Source of the DNA: Plectrocnemia conspersa
Taxonomy: Eukaryota; Arthropoda; Insecta; Trichoptera; Polycentropodidae
DNA length: 64,000 bases
Assembly: GCA_009617715.1 (NCBI GenBank)
Contig: VTFK01000280.1
Location: 124,001 to 188,000 of the forward strand
Direction of reading: 5' to 3'
Below the pieces are notes generated by a model. It was not told the origin of the DNA and ran no database searches. It saw only the letters and a program-made list of their open reading frames with translations. Shown here one piece after another: positions 26,832 through 38,872 of this stretch. A program made the position numbers and the translations under genes. The first letter of the stretch is position 1. Each line of letters begins with the position of its first letter.

Positions 26832-29800
26832 CTGTAACAAAAACACTCGCCCACTGACATTCCGCTTGTACCATCTTGCCTCGCCGTTGCAACAGCATCT
26901 ATAATTTAATTTGTCTGCCTCCCTTGTCCAGATGATGAAGCAAAACAAAATGGTACAACAAGTGGGAGCGAATCAAGCAACGCGCTTTATCATTTCGAGT
27001 AATGGAAAATAAATAATAAAAAAACAGAAACGGCTTCTTCCCACATTGCGAAGATCCAAAAAACACCACAAAAAATGCTTAATATATAATCAATTAGATA
27101 CACATATTTAGTAATTAAGTAAATTCAATTGCAAAATAACAAAGAGCATACTTACTAAAACATACAATTAGGCATTGAATAATTTAATAATTTTTATAAT
27201 ACGAGTTTTATTCCGTTAAAACACGTTGTTATAAAATTATTTAGCAACTTAGTATTAATTTAATAAGACTAGTATGTAGTTATCATTACTTTTACAAATG
27301 AATTGACTTTGGGTTTACTATGTGTATATATGTATGTTTATATACAAATATATTCATATATATTTGTACATAGGTATAAAGAAGTTACATAGTAGCAAAA
27401 ATGATGATAATCATGAATCTCGAAAGGTGCAACCATCTATGGTTTGGTGTCAACAACTCCAATGTAGGCCAACCCTCCAAGTATCATGTTAAGTACTCGA
27501 CAATCCATCACATAGATACAGTAAAACCACACAATCTGTGTATGTTATGTATATATATATATACAAACGTATGTAAATATATAATATATATATACACATA
27601 TATATAATAAATAATATATAAAAATAATTAATAAATTAAAACTGTATAATATACCATGTTGATTTAAGAAGGCAGGCAATGTCTTAACTTAGATAATCGA
27701 TTCAGCATTTTTTTTATATATGTGTAAGATTTATTTGTATGAATTTTGTGATTGTGTTTATTATTATCTTCTCAATAAAAAATAATAAAAATAAAATGTG
27801 GTTACGTACTTGAGTCTTCGACGGTTGAGGTGACCAGCGATCTGAGTTACTAGGGACACTCCCGTTTCGCACTTCACAATATTCGTTACACTTTAAATAA
27901 ACCCAAAAAATCACTACCTACAAATAAAAACGAAATTATATTTTTTTAGTTCAAATAATATCACAATTTAAAATAAAACAATAGATTTATTTATATTATA
28001 AATAAAATGTGTATATAAAGTAAAGGTAAATTGATTTTTTTTCAGCGCCTTATTTTGAAACTGTATTTTAATTTTAATTTATAACAGTGTCTTATTAATA
28101 AAAATATCATGCTACTTATTTAGTGATTTTTATTTGAGTCAAGTACAGTTGACGGAATTACTCATTGAATCTATCTCTCTTTTTAAGTCACTTTTATTAA
28201 TTAAATTATAAACACAGTATTGCATTTTTTTGCTTAAGAGTCGCTTATTTGATATTATTATTCATCGATTGAACGACATAGTATATTTTTTAAGAATATA
28301 ATTACTCATATTTATTTGAATTTGAGTAATTCCATTAACTGACAAAATAAATAAAAATACAAATAACATATTAGTACGCAACCACAAATCACAAAAGTAA
28401 AAAATAAAGTGTATGTACACGAAATATGTTCACGACAAAAATTTAAAACACTTTCAACAATATGAATTTAACACTTAATGGGATCGAATCTTTTTCTAAA
28501 AATGTATATAGGAATTTAGTAAATATTTAACATGCCATGCACGCAACTTTTAATATCAAAACGTTTGTTTTCACAAATATGTATATTAATAAAAAAGTTA
28601 TTAAAATATTTTTGTACGTATAAAACGTGTGAGATAATTTAATTCATAAGCGTTGTTTTACTTCGTATTGTTGTCATTTGAATGTACTGGTTTATATGTA
28701 CAACAAATCGAATAACCACAAATAACGATACTATGCATTTATAAATAAAAATATACTTTGATCTTTAATAAAAAAATGTGCATTTAAATTGCATATATAT
28801 ATATAAAAGGAGAACAATGAAACGAAACATGATAATCATAAAGCTTACACATACATCCATAAAATTGGCTATATATAAAATTGAAATGTTCATCAGACTA
28901 CTTTAAGCCAAATCGATTTCCACGAAAGACAGTAAATAATTATTGAAAAATAAATAAATAAATATAAATGTATATATAAATAGTACTACGAAATAGGTGA
29001 GAACGTGTCGGGGCGGCTTTACCTCGTCATATGCGTCTCGCTCTCTCGCATCTCGCACTCATTCCCTCGCATTCGCGCGTCAATAAAATCGCCGTAGACA
29101 ATTTTTCATCTCGGAGTGTTGCCAGCGCGAAAAATAAACAAAGATTTCGAGCGGAGCCAAACGGTCGACGACGTTTCAAAACAGTTCAATAAAACCAAGC
29201 ACGCTTTGCGTTCAAACCACAGCACGCGGTACCCGTGTTGCCAGCGTTCAAGATGGAGGTAAAACAAAAATGACGAGCGACTGGCAATTAATTGCTGGTG
29301 AAACTCTTAAAATGAAGCTTGGTGTATGATATAGACGATGTAGCGCAATGTTAAAACATTATTTTATGCTACTTGGTGATTTTGGAGCGTTTAACGGCGA
29401 ACTAAACATATTTTTTTTAAATATTAGGAGTCTGTATTTGTAAATGTTTAAGCGCATATGGTTGTACTTGGCCGAGTAGCAAACCATTTGACTCGGCCGA
29501 GCACTCAGCTGGGATAGATTAGGCATGAGCAAACCTAGTTCTCCTACATAACGAGAACTTTTATCATTGATATAAATAATATTAATATATTAATTTAAGG
29601 CTCGTTGTTAGGAACATTTATATTTAATGTATCTGTAAGTTAGATCTTTTAATATAATATTTAATAATATTATTCTCCGTTGTCTGAACAACGACAAGCG
29701 ATGGTTTGTCGTTGAAACATTAGTGCAAAAACACAAGGAGTTTAACGATGTTATTTATTCCGTTCTAAGAACAGAAAGCATTATTTGTAATAACCTAAGT

Positions 29801-30635
29801 TGGGTTGTTTCAAAGGAAGCGATATAATTAAACAACAAAGCGCGGAACAAATTCTGATAGACTTGGATTCGAAAGTTTATATGTTAAAATTAGTTATAAG
29901 TTAGAATTGTGTTGATTTGGTTTCAATTGCTTGGTATGTGTAGATATTGATTAAATTCGGTTTTATTAATTCATTATCAAATTATAACTAATTTCACATC
30001 TACTTGAAAAGATTATTTTAATTATCACTATGTTCATATTTCAAATAATCAAGCCAAAGTTGAATCTCTATTATATACTTTATACAATTCAATTTGTATA
30101 CAATTTAAGTAATTTGATGCAATTGAACGCACCGTTGCACTGTGGACGCTCCGCTATCTACTAAATATCACACATGAAAGCCTTTGTTAAAAAGCTAAAA
30201 GTTTTTTAATGTCATTTAAATAGCTAAACATCAGATTTGATCAACAAAGGGAGCTATTAAAAATAATTTAAAAGAGTAATTTTTATAGATAGAATTAAAT
30301 TTACGCTGCATCGTCTATAGTACGTGCTTAGTAGTACCATTATCATAACGTTTGATGTTTTGACTGCAGTTTAATAACCTTTGTCGCGCGGGACTTGATT
30401 AAGTTGATACGTGACTGAAAAAAGATACGCCAGCGCAGAATACAAAATTGCCAGTCGCAGCTACGGGTGTTTGTATGCAGAGACAATAGACAATGTACCA
30501 TATCGAATGAAGAACAACGAAAAATAAAATATATAATATATAGTGACCGGACACACAACAGCGAATTAATCAATAATTATAACAATATAATAATACGAAT
30601 GATAGCCGACGTGTGAATGTGTGGTTGGGGTGTAC
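26832..30635 (-). other. Intron between middle and distal exon 8 versions (3804 bp)
   Basis: This is mostly AT-rich sequence with dense TA/TG simple sequence at 27.3-27.4 kb and 27.54-27.63 kb. The notable part is a CpG-rich, promoter-like island at about 29.0-29.27 kb, described separately. No further exon 8-like sequence with intact splice sites was seen. Confidence 0.85.
29000..29270 (+). promoter_or_regulatory. CpG-rich promoter-like island inside the intron between exon 8 versions
   Basis: About 270 bp of markedly GC- and CpG-rich sequence stands out from AT-rich flanks. It contains a pyrimidine-rich stretch with repeated ctcgc/tcgca units, two copies of tgttgccagcg (about 29118 and 29236), and a closing caagATGGAG|GTAAAA that looks like a start context followed at once by a splice donor, or a Pho/YY1-like AAGATGG site. 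No downstream exon on the plus strand was recognised. It may be a promoter of a nested transcript or an intragenic enhancer; the sequence alone cannot decide. Confidence 0.4.
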
Positions 30636-30722
30636 CTAACAAAGGGATAGCGTCTGACACCTGCGGCAGCGTCTCCGCCACCAGGTTCAGGAACACCGTG
30701 AGCGACAGAAGGATGGTCACCC
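30636..30722 (-). CDS. nAChRalpha6: nAChR alpha6 exon 8, second (middle) version
   Basis: This 87-bp symmetric exon encodes VTILLSLTVFLNLVAETLPQ followed by VSDAIPLL and a split Gly. Its M2 part is identical to the proximal version, and only the link after Glu 20' changes (Thr-Leu-Pro-Gln-Val in place of Lys-Met-Pro-Thr-Thr). The acceptor is gttccag|GG and the donor TTAG|GTACACC. It is clearly richer in G+C at third codon positions than its flanks, which also argues for real coding constraint. It is the ordinary M2 form seen in many insect alpha6 sequences as I remember them. A minus-strand reading frame at 30566-30766 covers it in another frame and is a shadow. Confidence 0.95.
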
Positions 30723-31235
30723 CTGGAACAGACGCACCCATATTGGCATACGTTTTTTAAAAACAACTACAAAAAAAATCCTCTCGAGGTCAGTCAACGG
30801 CTGAAAGAAATGCATTGGTTAGTAATGTTATCTTGGGTTGCATCGTGGAAAATACTTTCGAGGTTGTGACGACTAAATGCAAGCACATCAATGCTACGTA
30901 AATGAAAAACAAATGTTAAGACTTATTTTTAACGTTCCTGGAAACTTTTAGAAATTCTATAATTTAAACTAAGATTCTTAACAGTTAGCATTAGTATCGA
31001 TATAATTCCATGATACACCCATTATAATATAACGTAAGAATAACACAGTAACACGTATGTGTTTTACAATATTTTTACATAATTAAGAATATGTTATATT
31101 TATACGCGTATTGGATTATATAAAATCTGAAATTTAATCTAAAATCATGACATTTGACAAAACAATTTCCGTTTTAACGAATAACTTTCATTCGGATTAT
31201 ATAATATACGCAAAATAAGTTGTCTGAATACATTG

Positions 31236-31430
31236 CCACATCAGGTATTCCTCAAGGTTTTAATCTCGGTCATTTTTTGTGTTTTTATTAATAATGATAT
31301 TTACAAGGTTATTCATTGTTTTTTTTTTACTTTTAGCCGATGATCTTAAAGTATTTCTCGAAATAGATCCAATTAAAGAATGTAAAACACTTTTTTTTCT
31401 AGTTGAATACATACAAGATATTTTCTTATA
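31236..31430 (+). mobile_element. Decayed reverse transcriptase fragment of a second LINE family
   Basis: On the plus strand, 31240-31275 reads SGIPQGFNLGHF, matching the reverse transcriptase SGVPQGSxLGPL motif. Next comes a frame-broken stretch (INNDIYKV-like), and then LADDLKVFLEIDPIKECKT at about 31335-31392, the YADD box and its C-terminal flank. Stops and a T-run shift the frame between motifs. It lies opposite to the host gene and to the three other LINE copies. Its flank after ADD differs from theirs, so it is probably a different family. Sequence on either side is too decayed to place the ends. Confidence 0.82.
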
Positions 31431-33379
31431 AGCTAAAAAAAAGCATATTAATAAATAATTTCGTTACCTTATAGTGTATGTACGATCTAGCTCGAATTTT
31501 ATAAATCATTACGATATCCATCCGTCCAATTAAAAAAAACTAGATAAACCTAATCCGTGCTGAAAAATAGGAATTATAATGATTCAGAATTGTCCATAAG
31601 TTTTTGCACTTTTTAAATCGCTTCTAAACGAAAACCGTGCGAAGGTAACGAACTAGAGTTTGATCCTTGGAAATTTAGTAGCAATGGATCACTTCGCGGG
31701 GGAACAATGCTTTGAAACAGTTTTACAAAAACAACGATTATGTGATTATTCTGCGCTTGTTTTGCGCTCAATACTGAACCAATGTCCGAGTGTTAATTTA
31801 ATTAAATCAAAGAGACTGGTTCAACGTTAAATAAAAATGAAACCAATCGGTTGCGGAACGGAAGAAGCGAAAAGAATGTCCCGTAAATGAACAAATCTGT
31901 ATGAGAAGATCCGACCTTGTTGACTCGCAATCGTTCTGCTGCTATAGCGATACCAAGAGCAACTTTGCGTCGGATAGTATTAATTTGTTCTTATCCAGGT
32001 ACTCACAGTCAATATTTTACATAAATTTACGTAATTCTTTTTTATGTCAATTGCATAAAGCTGTTATTTCTTACACATGTATTTTAATAAATCAATAAAT
32101 ATAAATATTTTTGTTTGCGTATTTTTTCAGTTAGGATTTAATCACATTTTGAATATGACTCGCCTGCGTGAATATCTACGATGCATATACATCAATGTGG
32201 AGCAATGAGCTGTATTTTTGTGTAAAATAAGACGTAAAAGAAATGATATCGTTAAAGACGATGTGCCAGGTAACAGGATAATAACGCTTCGCTTTGAATG
32301 TCTACATTAGTATCATTATATAACAATGAATATAATTTTAATATTTTCTACATACCTGAGAGAGATATGTCATAGTAAAGAATAAAAAAATATTCTTACC
32401 TCGAAAGAGTTGCAAAAATATAAAATAGAAATCATGCATAGACACAGAGATTGCACAATAGCCACGAACCTTCAAAATATGTATTAACCACCCTTTATCA
32501 CCGTCATAAAAAACGACTTATTTTTTAAGAAAACACGCGGAAGAGACAATATGATCAACCCTGCTGCAATTTCCATTGTTCTTTGGACCTTTTGATTAAA
32601 CGCCAAATGCCATCTGGATTGCATATTCTATAAAGAAGTGTTCTTAAAGACCACGTGATTGGTTTTTAATAATCCTTGTCAGCGATTGTTTTTTTTAACG
32701 TAATATTCTAAGAGCACCACAGATCATCACTAGATCACGACTTATTTACACAGCATGATATATTTTTATATTTTGCCTCTTCATCTACATAACTTTAAAA
32801 TCACTCTACTTCGGCCTTAACACCCGAAACACATATTTGCATCAATGGTATCACTAACTATGAAAAACTGATTCAGTACAATGTTAGTGTAAAAAGATCA
32901 TGATCATGGTCATAAAGACTGAATTTCACACAAAGATCAGGTTATGCATGTGATGAAATTGAAATGTTAATATGTATTAACAAACTATTTATTTAACCAA
33001 GTGCTGCTCATATTTGATCAAACTAAAAAAATCAGTCGACAGAATGGGCATTGTGCTTCACCATGACAATGTCAGAATACTTGTCTCTATGTAAGCTGAG
33101 AAACAACTTGTTAGAATGTTTTAGTGCACCTTTAAGCTATCCTAATAAAGCAAATATAGCATATCAAAATTCTTGTTAAAATTATTTGAAACAAGTTCAG
33201 ATATTACTTTAAAATATGAATCCTTTAACTGCCAGAATGTTATCGATAAAAATTAAAAAAAAAATGCTTATACAAAATCTTAGACACTTGTTCTTAAAAA
33301 TTATTAGAAATATATTTATACATCACAGTCTGAGTGACAAATTTTCCGATTCGGTTGAAATTAATACAGGTTTGCGAAA

Positions 33380-33810
33380 GTTTTAAAGCTGAAAAATCAC
33401 CGCTACCGAACTATACCCCCTATCGACCTGCCAGGATGTCTTTATTTCAATTACTGCGGCGTTGGCCATAATCCTCCTGCCCGGGACCTATCGGTGGCTT
33501 TGTTCGACCGGCAAAAGTGAGATAAGTGACCGAGACTAGAAGGAAAAATCTCAGGCTGGCGAAAATCCCGATAGGGAGGGATTTCGGTATTTTCGTCACG
33601 TATCGAAAGCGCCCGGGCGATAATATCCATTCGCGGAGTAAAGTTTAACGACGGCCGCTCGGCCATTATCCACTTTGAATATTATGGCGGCAATATCTGT
33701 TGAATGCCTCCGAGTTATGTCTTTTCGGTCGTAATTGCCGCTAGGGGGCAATTCCAGCCCCCAGTGACAGGAATCTGACGCTGACCAGTATTGATCCTGA
33801 TTTAATTGCT
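33380..33810. promoter_or_regulatory. GC-rich island with CTCF-like motif
   Basis: This GC-rich stretch lies between the proximal and middle exon 8 versions. It includes gccgctagggggca at 33737-33750, close to the CTCF core consensus (CC-N-S-YAG-R-K-GGC). A 71-codon minus-strand frame at 33451-33666 runs through it but shows no domain and has no matching splice context. Confidence 0.35.
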
Positions 33811-34195
33811 GCGAATAGGATTCAAATAAGCGCTAGGTAGATATATTTCATAATGGCACCTGAAAAGATTAACCTTTTTGGCTTATTCACTAAATCGTAT
33901 TTAGTATATGACAGTAAAGAAAAACTCTCGGTGGTTATTGTTGGAAAAAGATAACAATAATTGTATAAAAAAATATATAATGACTAATTAATGATGTTAA
34001 AGACTAAGCAGCTTTCACCAAAGTTCTTGTTGGAGTATTTGTTTTAGAATAAAATTTAATTTCAATTTAGATTTATTCAGTTTTAATAGGCAGATCAAAT
34101 TTTTTTCAAATCTAACCAATTAGCGACTTTTTCATTCTTATCGGGTATATAACCAAAGTTACAGTTCTACTCTAATTGAAATATTATATAATAAC

Positions 34196-34238
34196 GCAGA
34201 ACGTGAGTAATCCATATGAATAATATATCACGTTCTGC
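34196..34238. repeat. Inverted repeat: 11-bp perfect arms, 21-nt loop
   Basis: The arms gcagaacgtga (34196-34206) and tcacgttctgc (34228-34238) are perfect complements. They are more GC-rich than the surroundings. The arms are too short for a normal microRNA precursor unless pairing continues with mismatches, and the flanks do not obviously pair. Confidence 0.85.
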
Positions 34239-37200
34239 ATAATACGTGTCTCAAACAACACATTTCTATTTACTTGTATTCTATGTGATTAGTGTCCCTT
34301 GCTTCATAGAGGAAATTGGAAGACATCTCATTGCCATATTATAAGTAGCAATATTCCGTTGTATGACTATAGATTTTAATTAATAATTCAGAGACAATTA
34401 TTCTTTTATAATACTATATGATAGAATCTTGCTTTAATAAATAAAAAGATCTGAAGCATTCTCGATTATGTTGAATTGTTGAGAGAAAATTCAATTGTGA
34501 TTCGTTATTCCGAATCTCTCATAAAATCTCAAGATATCTTGACGACATGATATATAGTGATAATACGTCTCTAAATGTATTGAGCAAACGATTTATAAGT
34601 CAGTTTAGGTTTTACGATATTCGAGAAAAAAATATCAGACTCGTCGCAAAAAAAAGGCAACAAGTGTTAAGCAGAGAGCAAATTCAATCTACGCATTCGT
34701 GACGCTTGGGAAATTCATCCTAGCAAGCAGAGCACCTCCCACGATGGCAGTTATTTTAAATAGAGAAATACTTTTTCGAAACGCCTTTGTATTCTATATA
34801 ACGTAAAGATTTATTGCTTTTTAATCCATACTTCTTCCTCCATAGATTATACAGTCGCCAGCGTACTGCCGTTAAAGCTAGATTTAATATCACACGAGGA
34901 TAAGCTTTGTGCTGCAGTTCTGGTCTTTTTTCGAAAATTTATGCCCATAATGCAACCGATGGCACCGCTGGGATTTATAAGTTTTTTTGTATTTAAGTAA
35001 CTTCGATGGGAAAGAACGCGGATATTAAGGAAAATAAATTCAGTCCGGCTTAAAATAATACGATCATTATTAAAATAAATATTTTAAGGTCGATCAATAA
35101 ACCGTGATTATGGCAGTACTGTATTAGACGAAACATAGACAATTGTTTATATTTAGATTATTTTTACATTAGGAGAATGGCAAATTAATGCATAGTGATT
35201 TAAAATAAGTATTATCAACGGAATTTTGCTTCGTGGAAATGTCATGTCAATCTTCAGAATAATCATGGCAGAAATTTATAAAATCCAACCTCGCAAACCA
35301 AAGCAGCAAAAAATATGCTGATACCCCTCACGAACGTCGCCACATTTTCCATTTCCCGACCTCCTGCAATAAAACGTTTTAGTATCACTATTCTAGCGCG
35401 GCGCATACTTACGTCGAGACATGAAATGTGCAATATGTAAATGTGAGTAAATTTTTTTTTGTGATTCTCCTCCTTGCTCTCTGTGTATTTTATGTGTCCG
35501 AATGCCTGGTGGTGATGGCGTCACGTCTTTTTCGACTCTATAATAAAGTGTTCCTCCAAGTATCAAAGGGTACCCCTTCCGGCAGCTCTTCGACGCTTTC
35601 CGACATCTAGTGGCTTAATAATACGACACACTGACTATATATATATAGATATGTATAGAGCGAACACCGTCTTACTATACAAAAAGGAAACACTGTACGA
35701 ACAAAACCTTAACATATTCACAATAACGTTTAAACAAACACAGATACGCCCCAATCAATCGGGTATTGGGAGAGGGTATTATTATGCGAATTCGTTCCAT
35801 ATTTTCAAATACAACAATGCTTTACTTATATTAACATAAACCATGTATTGATTAAAATACGTCTTTGAATAGTTTAGTATAGAATTATAACTATTACATT
35901 TACAAAGAATTTTCTAATGTTTTCACCCTTTGTTCCTAAACTCTATACTAGACCAATGCATTTAATTTTTCTTTATTATCAAACATTAAACGATTATCTG
36001 AAAGCATGCATTTATATCGACTTTATTTATATGATTTATATTTCTATCAACATATTTTAATTTTTATAACTATAACTCAGATACTTATTTAAAAATATAT
36101 TTTTAGTAGTGTTACTAAAAAGTTCAAGATATCGTTTAATGTGGGAAAAAAATATTGCACAATTTCCTTTTTACGTTATTTTTATACACTGTATAAAAAT
36201 GAGCACATTATGGTGCGAAAGATTTTCTTTATTGAGCTTTCTATTTTTTTGTAAACAAAAAAGCTACCACCATATAGGTCGCCTATTGTATACAAACACA
36301 CAATTGAAGCGCGTATTTTGTTTAGCTATTTATTTCCCTTTCGTCAGCTCCATTGATGAAATAAAACTTTCGCTGAATCGATGGTTAGATGGATGGAATG
36401 AAAAAGTTGTCGTAGAAAATAGGTCGCGGTCTTGTCACAAGATTTATGGATGTTGATGAATAGGAGGCTTCGAGACGAGCGGGGGGCGTGTCCCCTAATA
36501 ATATCTGGTAGAGACCCTCCGAGAAATGTACGACTGCTACTTGATATTCATTTATGCAGAGTTGCCTCAGTGTAACCAGTAAAACCAAAAACAACGAGCG
36601 ATTTGCCTCCGAGGACGTGCCTCTTTACCTAACGTTTTGAAAATTTATAATATACACATATAGATATATGTATTTAAATATAATATATTTAAATTATATA
36701 CTACAATTTGTATTGAAAAACATATAAAATTAGATTATAAAGAATTTTCAATACCTATTATTAAAAAGTTATTACAGTTAATTTTTTAACTTTTAATAAT
36801 TTACTATTACTATTTTTAAATGCTTCACAACCACTGCTTTTTTTTACCGCTGCATAAAAAAATGTGGGCGTATGCCAGATGTTCATAAATATTAATATTT
36901 TCTTGGAAGCTTTTATTAAAGATCGGAAGTATTTTAATGGCAAAATATTGCTTATTATTTACTCACTTACTATAATCAGCCTTTATCTAAGCTTTAGTGA
37001 TTTAAAAACTATTATATTAATCAGATAAATAAAAAACCGGCTCACGCGAAAATCAGCAGATTTAAAAATTCAATGGAAACTTTCCATAGAGTTACGCCAT
37101 AAAATGTATATATCGGCGAACTTAATTTTTTTAAATATTCCAAAGAAAATTTTATTTTTATGTTGTTCGATTTTCCAACAATTTTTCCTACGATTTCAGA

Positions 37201-37529
37201 ATAAATATAAAAGCCCAATATTTCTTCGTAGCTCAAAGCTCTAATCAATCGAAGGAGATTGATCCACTCTGATCCTTAGATTATTTGCGTCCAATATAAT
37301 AAATCATCATCTTTTTAAAATTTGCTCTCTTCAAATATTATTTAGTTCTCGTTTAATAATGAATTTATGATAAAATATAATATTTTGTTTATCAAAACTT
37401 CTCGAAAATTCTCGAGAAAATCAAAAATCAAAAATGAGAACTCTTATTTCTATAGAAATGAAAAACATTGAGAATGTGTAGTTCAAAATACGTTGGAAAT
37501 AACACTAATAGACAACTAGAAAAACACTT

Positions 37530-37780
37530 ATTGTGACATGCACACCTGTTGAGGTGATTTGTGTCTGTCCTTTTAGTATGTTTTTATGTTTTAAGTTATA
37601 TGTGTATTGTATGTATTTGTATTTTTGTAAACGTATATAATATATATGTATATAAATATATGTAGATATTTGTATATATTTTTAAAAATATTTATGCTTT
37701 TGGCCATCATGACGCATTGGGCTAACCTGTCAGATCACGATGGTCTTAATTTTAATAAATAAATAAAATAAATAAATTTA
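37530..37780 (+). mobile_element. Probable LINE 3' end with AAATAAAT tail
   Basis: The stretch ends in ttttaataaataaataaaataaataaa-type simple sequence (about 37750-37780). It is preceded by a more complex, GC-richer block (ggccatcatgacgcattggg, then cagatcacgatggtctt) and a TG/TA-rich leader. That arrangement, a unique 3' untranslated sequence closed by an AAAT-type microsatellite, is usual for several non-LTR families. No coding part is recognisable to its left, so this may be a strongly 5'-truncated copy. Confidence 0.5.
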
Positions 37781-38785
37781 CAACGAATATTCAAAAACTA
37801 TAGATTCAAGGTTTGCTTTAAAGAAATAAATAACTTGATTGTCAACAATGTCATTTCCGTTAGGTTCTGCGTTACGTGGCAATATACAATATACCATTAC
37901 TTATTATGGACAATATGTGTTCCCAATATATTAAGCTTTTAATCTTTAAATCAGATGTAAAAAAAGTAGTTATCAATAAACTTGTACTGTTAATAAAGGG
38001 GCGCCATAACGAGAATGCTTTCAAAATACTTAAAGATTATCAAGTAGCTGATAAATTGTTATAATTCATGCTACAGAATATATATATATAAATATACAGG
38101 GTTACCATTTTAATAAAATTCAAAAACTTTATTTTTATTTTAAATGTCAAATTCTAGAGTTAGAATCTGTTTCGAAATGGCTTTCCTTTTTCTTTAGCAA
38201 CAACGATTTGGAAAATCTTACATTTTCAATCCAACTTTCAAACGCCTGCTGTGTTAATATATTTCGTTATGTGTGTCAATACATTTGCTTAAAATTGAAA
38301 CACTAAAAAAATTGATGTTCCTTTTCAAGGCTCATAATAAAATTAAAAAATAAACTAATTAAATATGGTAATATTAAAAAAATAATATTGATTGCAAACA
38401 AATGATATTAAGCTTGTCTCTCATATTGTTCAATTACGGAAACGACGAATGGTGTACAATCGAGCGAAATGTTGGACCATCTCGCTTGACTATGTGCATC
38501 TAATGGTTACGAATATATTCACCCCAATGAGTACAAAAAAAATTCTGAATCGAATAGCCCACCTCGCTTCTAATAAATCGCTTTCCACGTAGTAGATACA
38601 CATTTTTTTCAACGTTTGCGTATTCGACAAGCCTTATTAAAATACACAAAGACTTTAATCAAGTATTAGAAGAATATGTATATGTATATAAATATTTTTT
38701 TATAATTAGTCGTGAACACGAATTCGCATTAAAAGACCGTCTCCCTTTTCCCACATTGGGGCGAGCGTCCTCTAGGGTTGGGTAC

Positions 38786-38872
38786 CTATGAGGGGCACAG
38801 CGTCCGACGTCGTCGGCATCTTTTCGGCGACAAGATTGAGAAATACTGTGAGCGACAGCAGAATGGTGACAC
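38786..38872 (-). CDS. nAChRalpha6: nAChR alpha6 exon 8, first (proximal) version: M2 and M2-M3 link
   Basis: This 87-bp symmetric exon (GT, 28 codons, G) is the first of three alternatives in transcript order. It encodes VTILLSLTVFLNLVAEKMPT followed by TSDAVPLI and a split Gly. Using standard M2 numbering it supplies positions 5' to 20': Leu 9' (gate), Asn 16', Leu 17' and Glu 20', the outer charged ring. The acceptor is tttttttacag|GT and the donor ATAG|GTACCC. It differs from the middle version at 6 of 28 residues, all in the last 12 and so confined to the M2-M3 link. It should be used in place of, not together with, the other versions, because exon 9 follows any one of them in frame. Confidence 0.95.
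   Translation of the reverse strand: MSPFCCRSQYFSILSPKRCRRRRTLCPS

Larger units (their letters stand above)
30723..38785 (-). other. Intron between proximal and middle exon 8 versions (8063 bp)
   Basis: This intron holds a decayed plus-strand reverse transcriptase fragment at 31.24-31.43 kb, a GC-rich island at 33.38-33.81 kb with a CTCF-like motif, an 11-bp inverted repeat at 34196-34238, GC-richer patches at 34.6-35.64 kb and 36.42-36.62 kb, and a probable LINE 3' end at 37.53-37.78 kb. It is about twice as long as the introns flanking the cluster on either side. Confidence 0.85.

Noticed and set aside
36455..36582. Possible fourth exon 8 relic: the minus strand reads G-VTLRQLC... and ends ...ILLG, about the right length.
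   Set aside because: Only the two ends resemble exon 8; the middle does not align, the length is 83 bp instead of 87, and there is no GT donor after the end. Probably coincidence.
37876..38064. Plus-strand frame with an FKSDVKK motif, considered as a LINE C-terminus.
   Set aside because: Weak resemblance only; the final conserved residues of LINE C-termini are not seen. Left unassigned.
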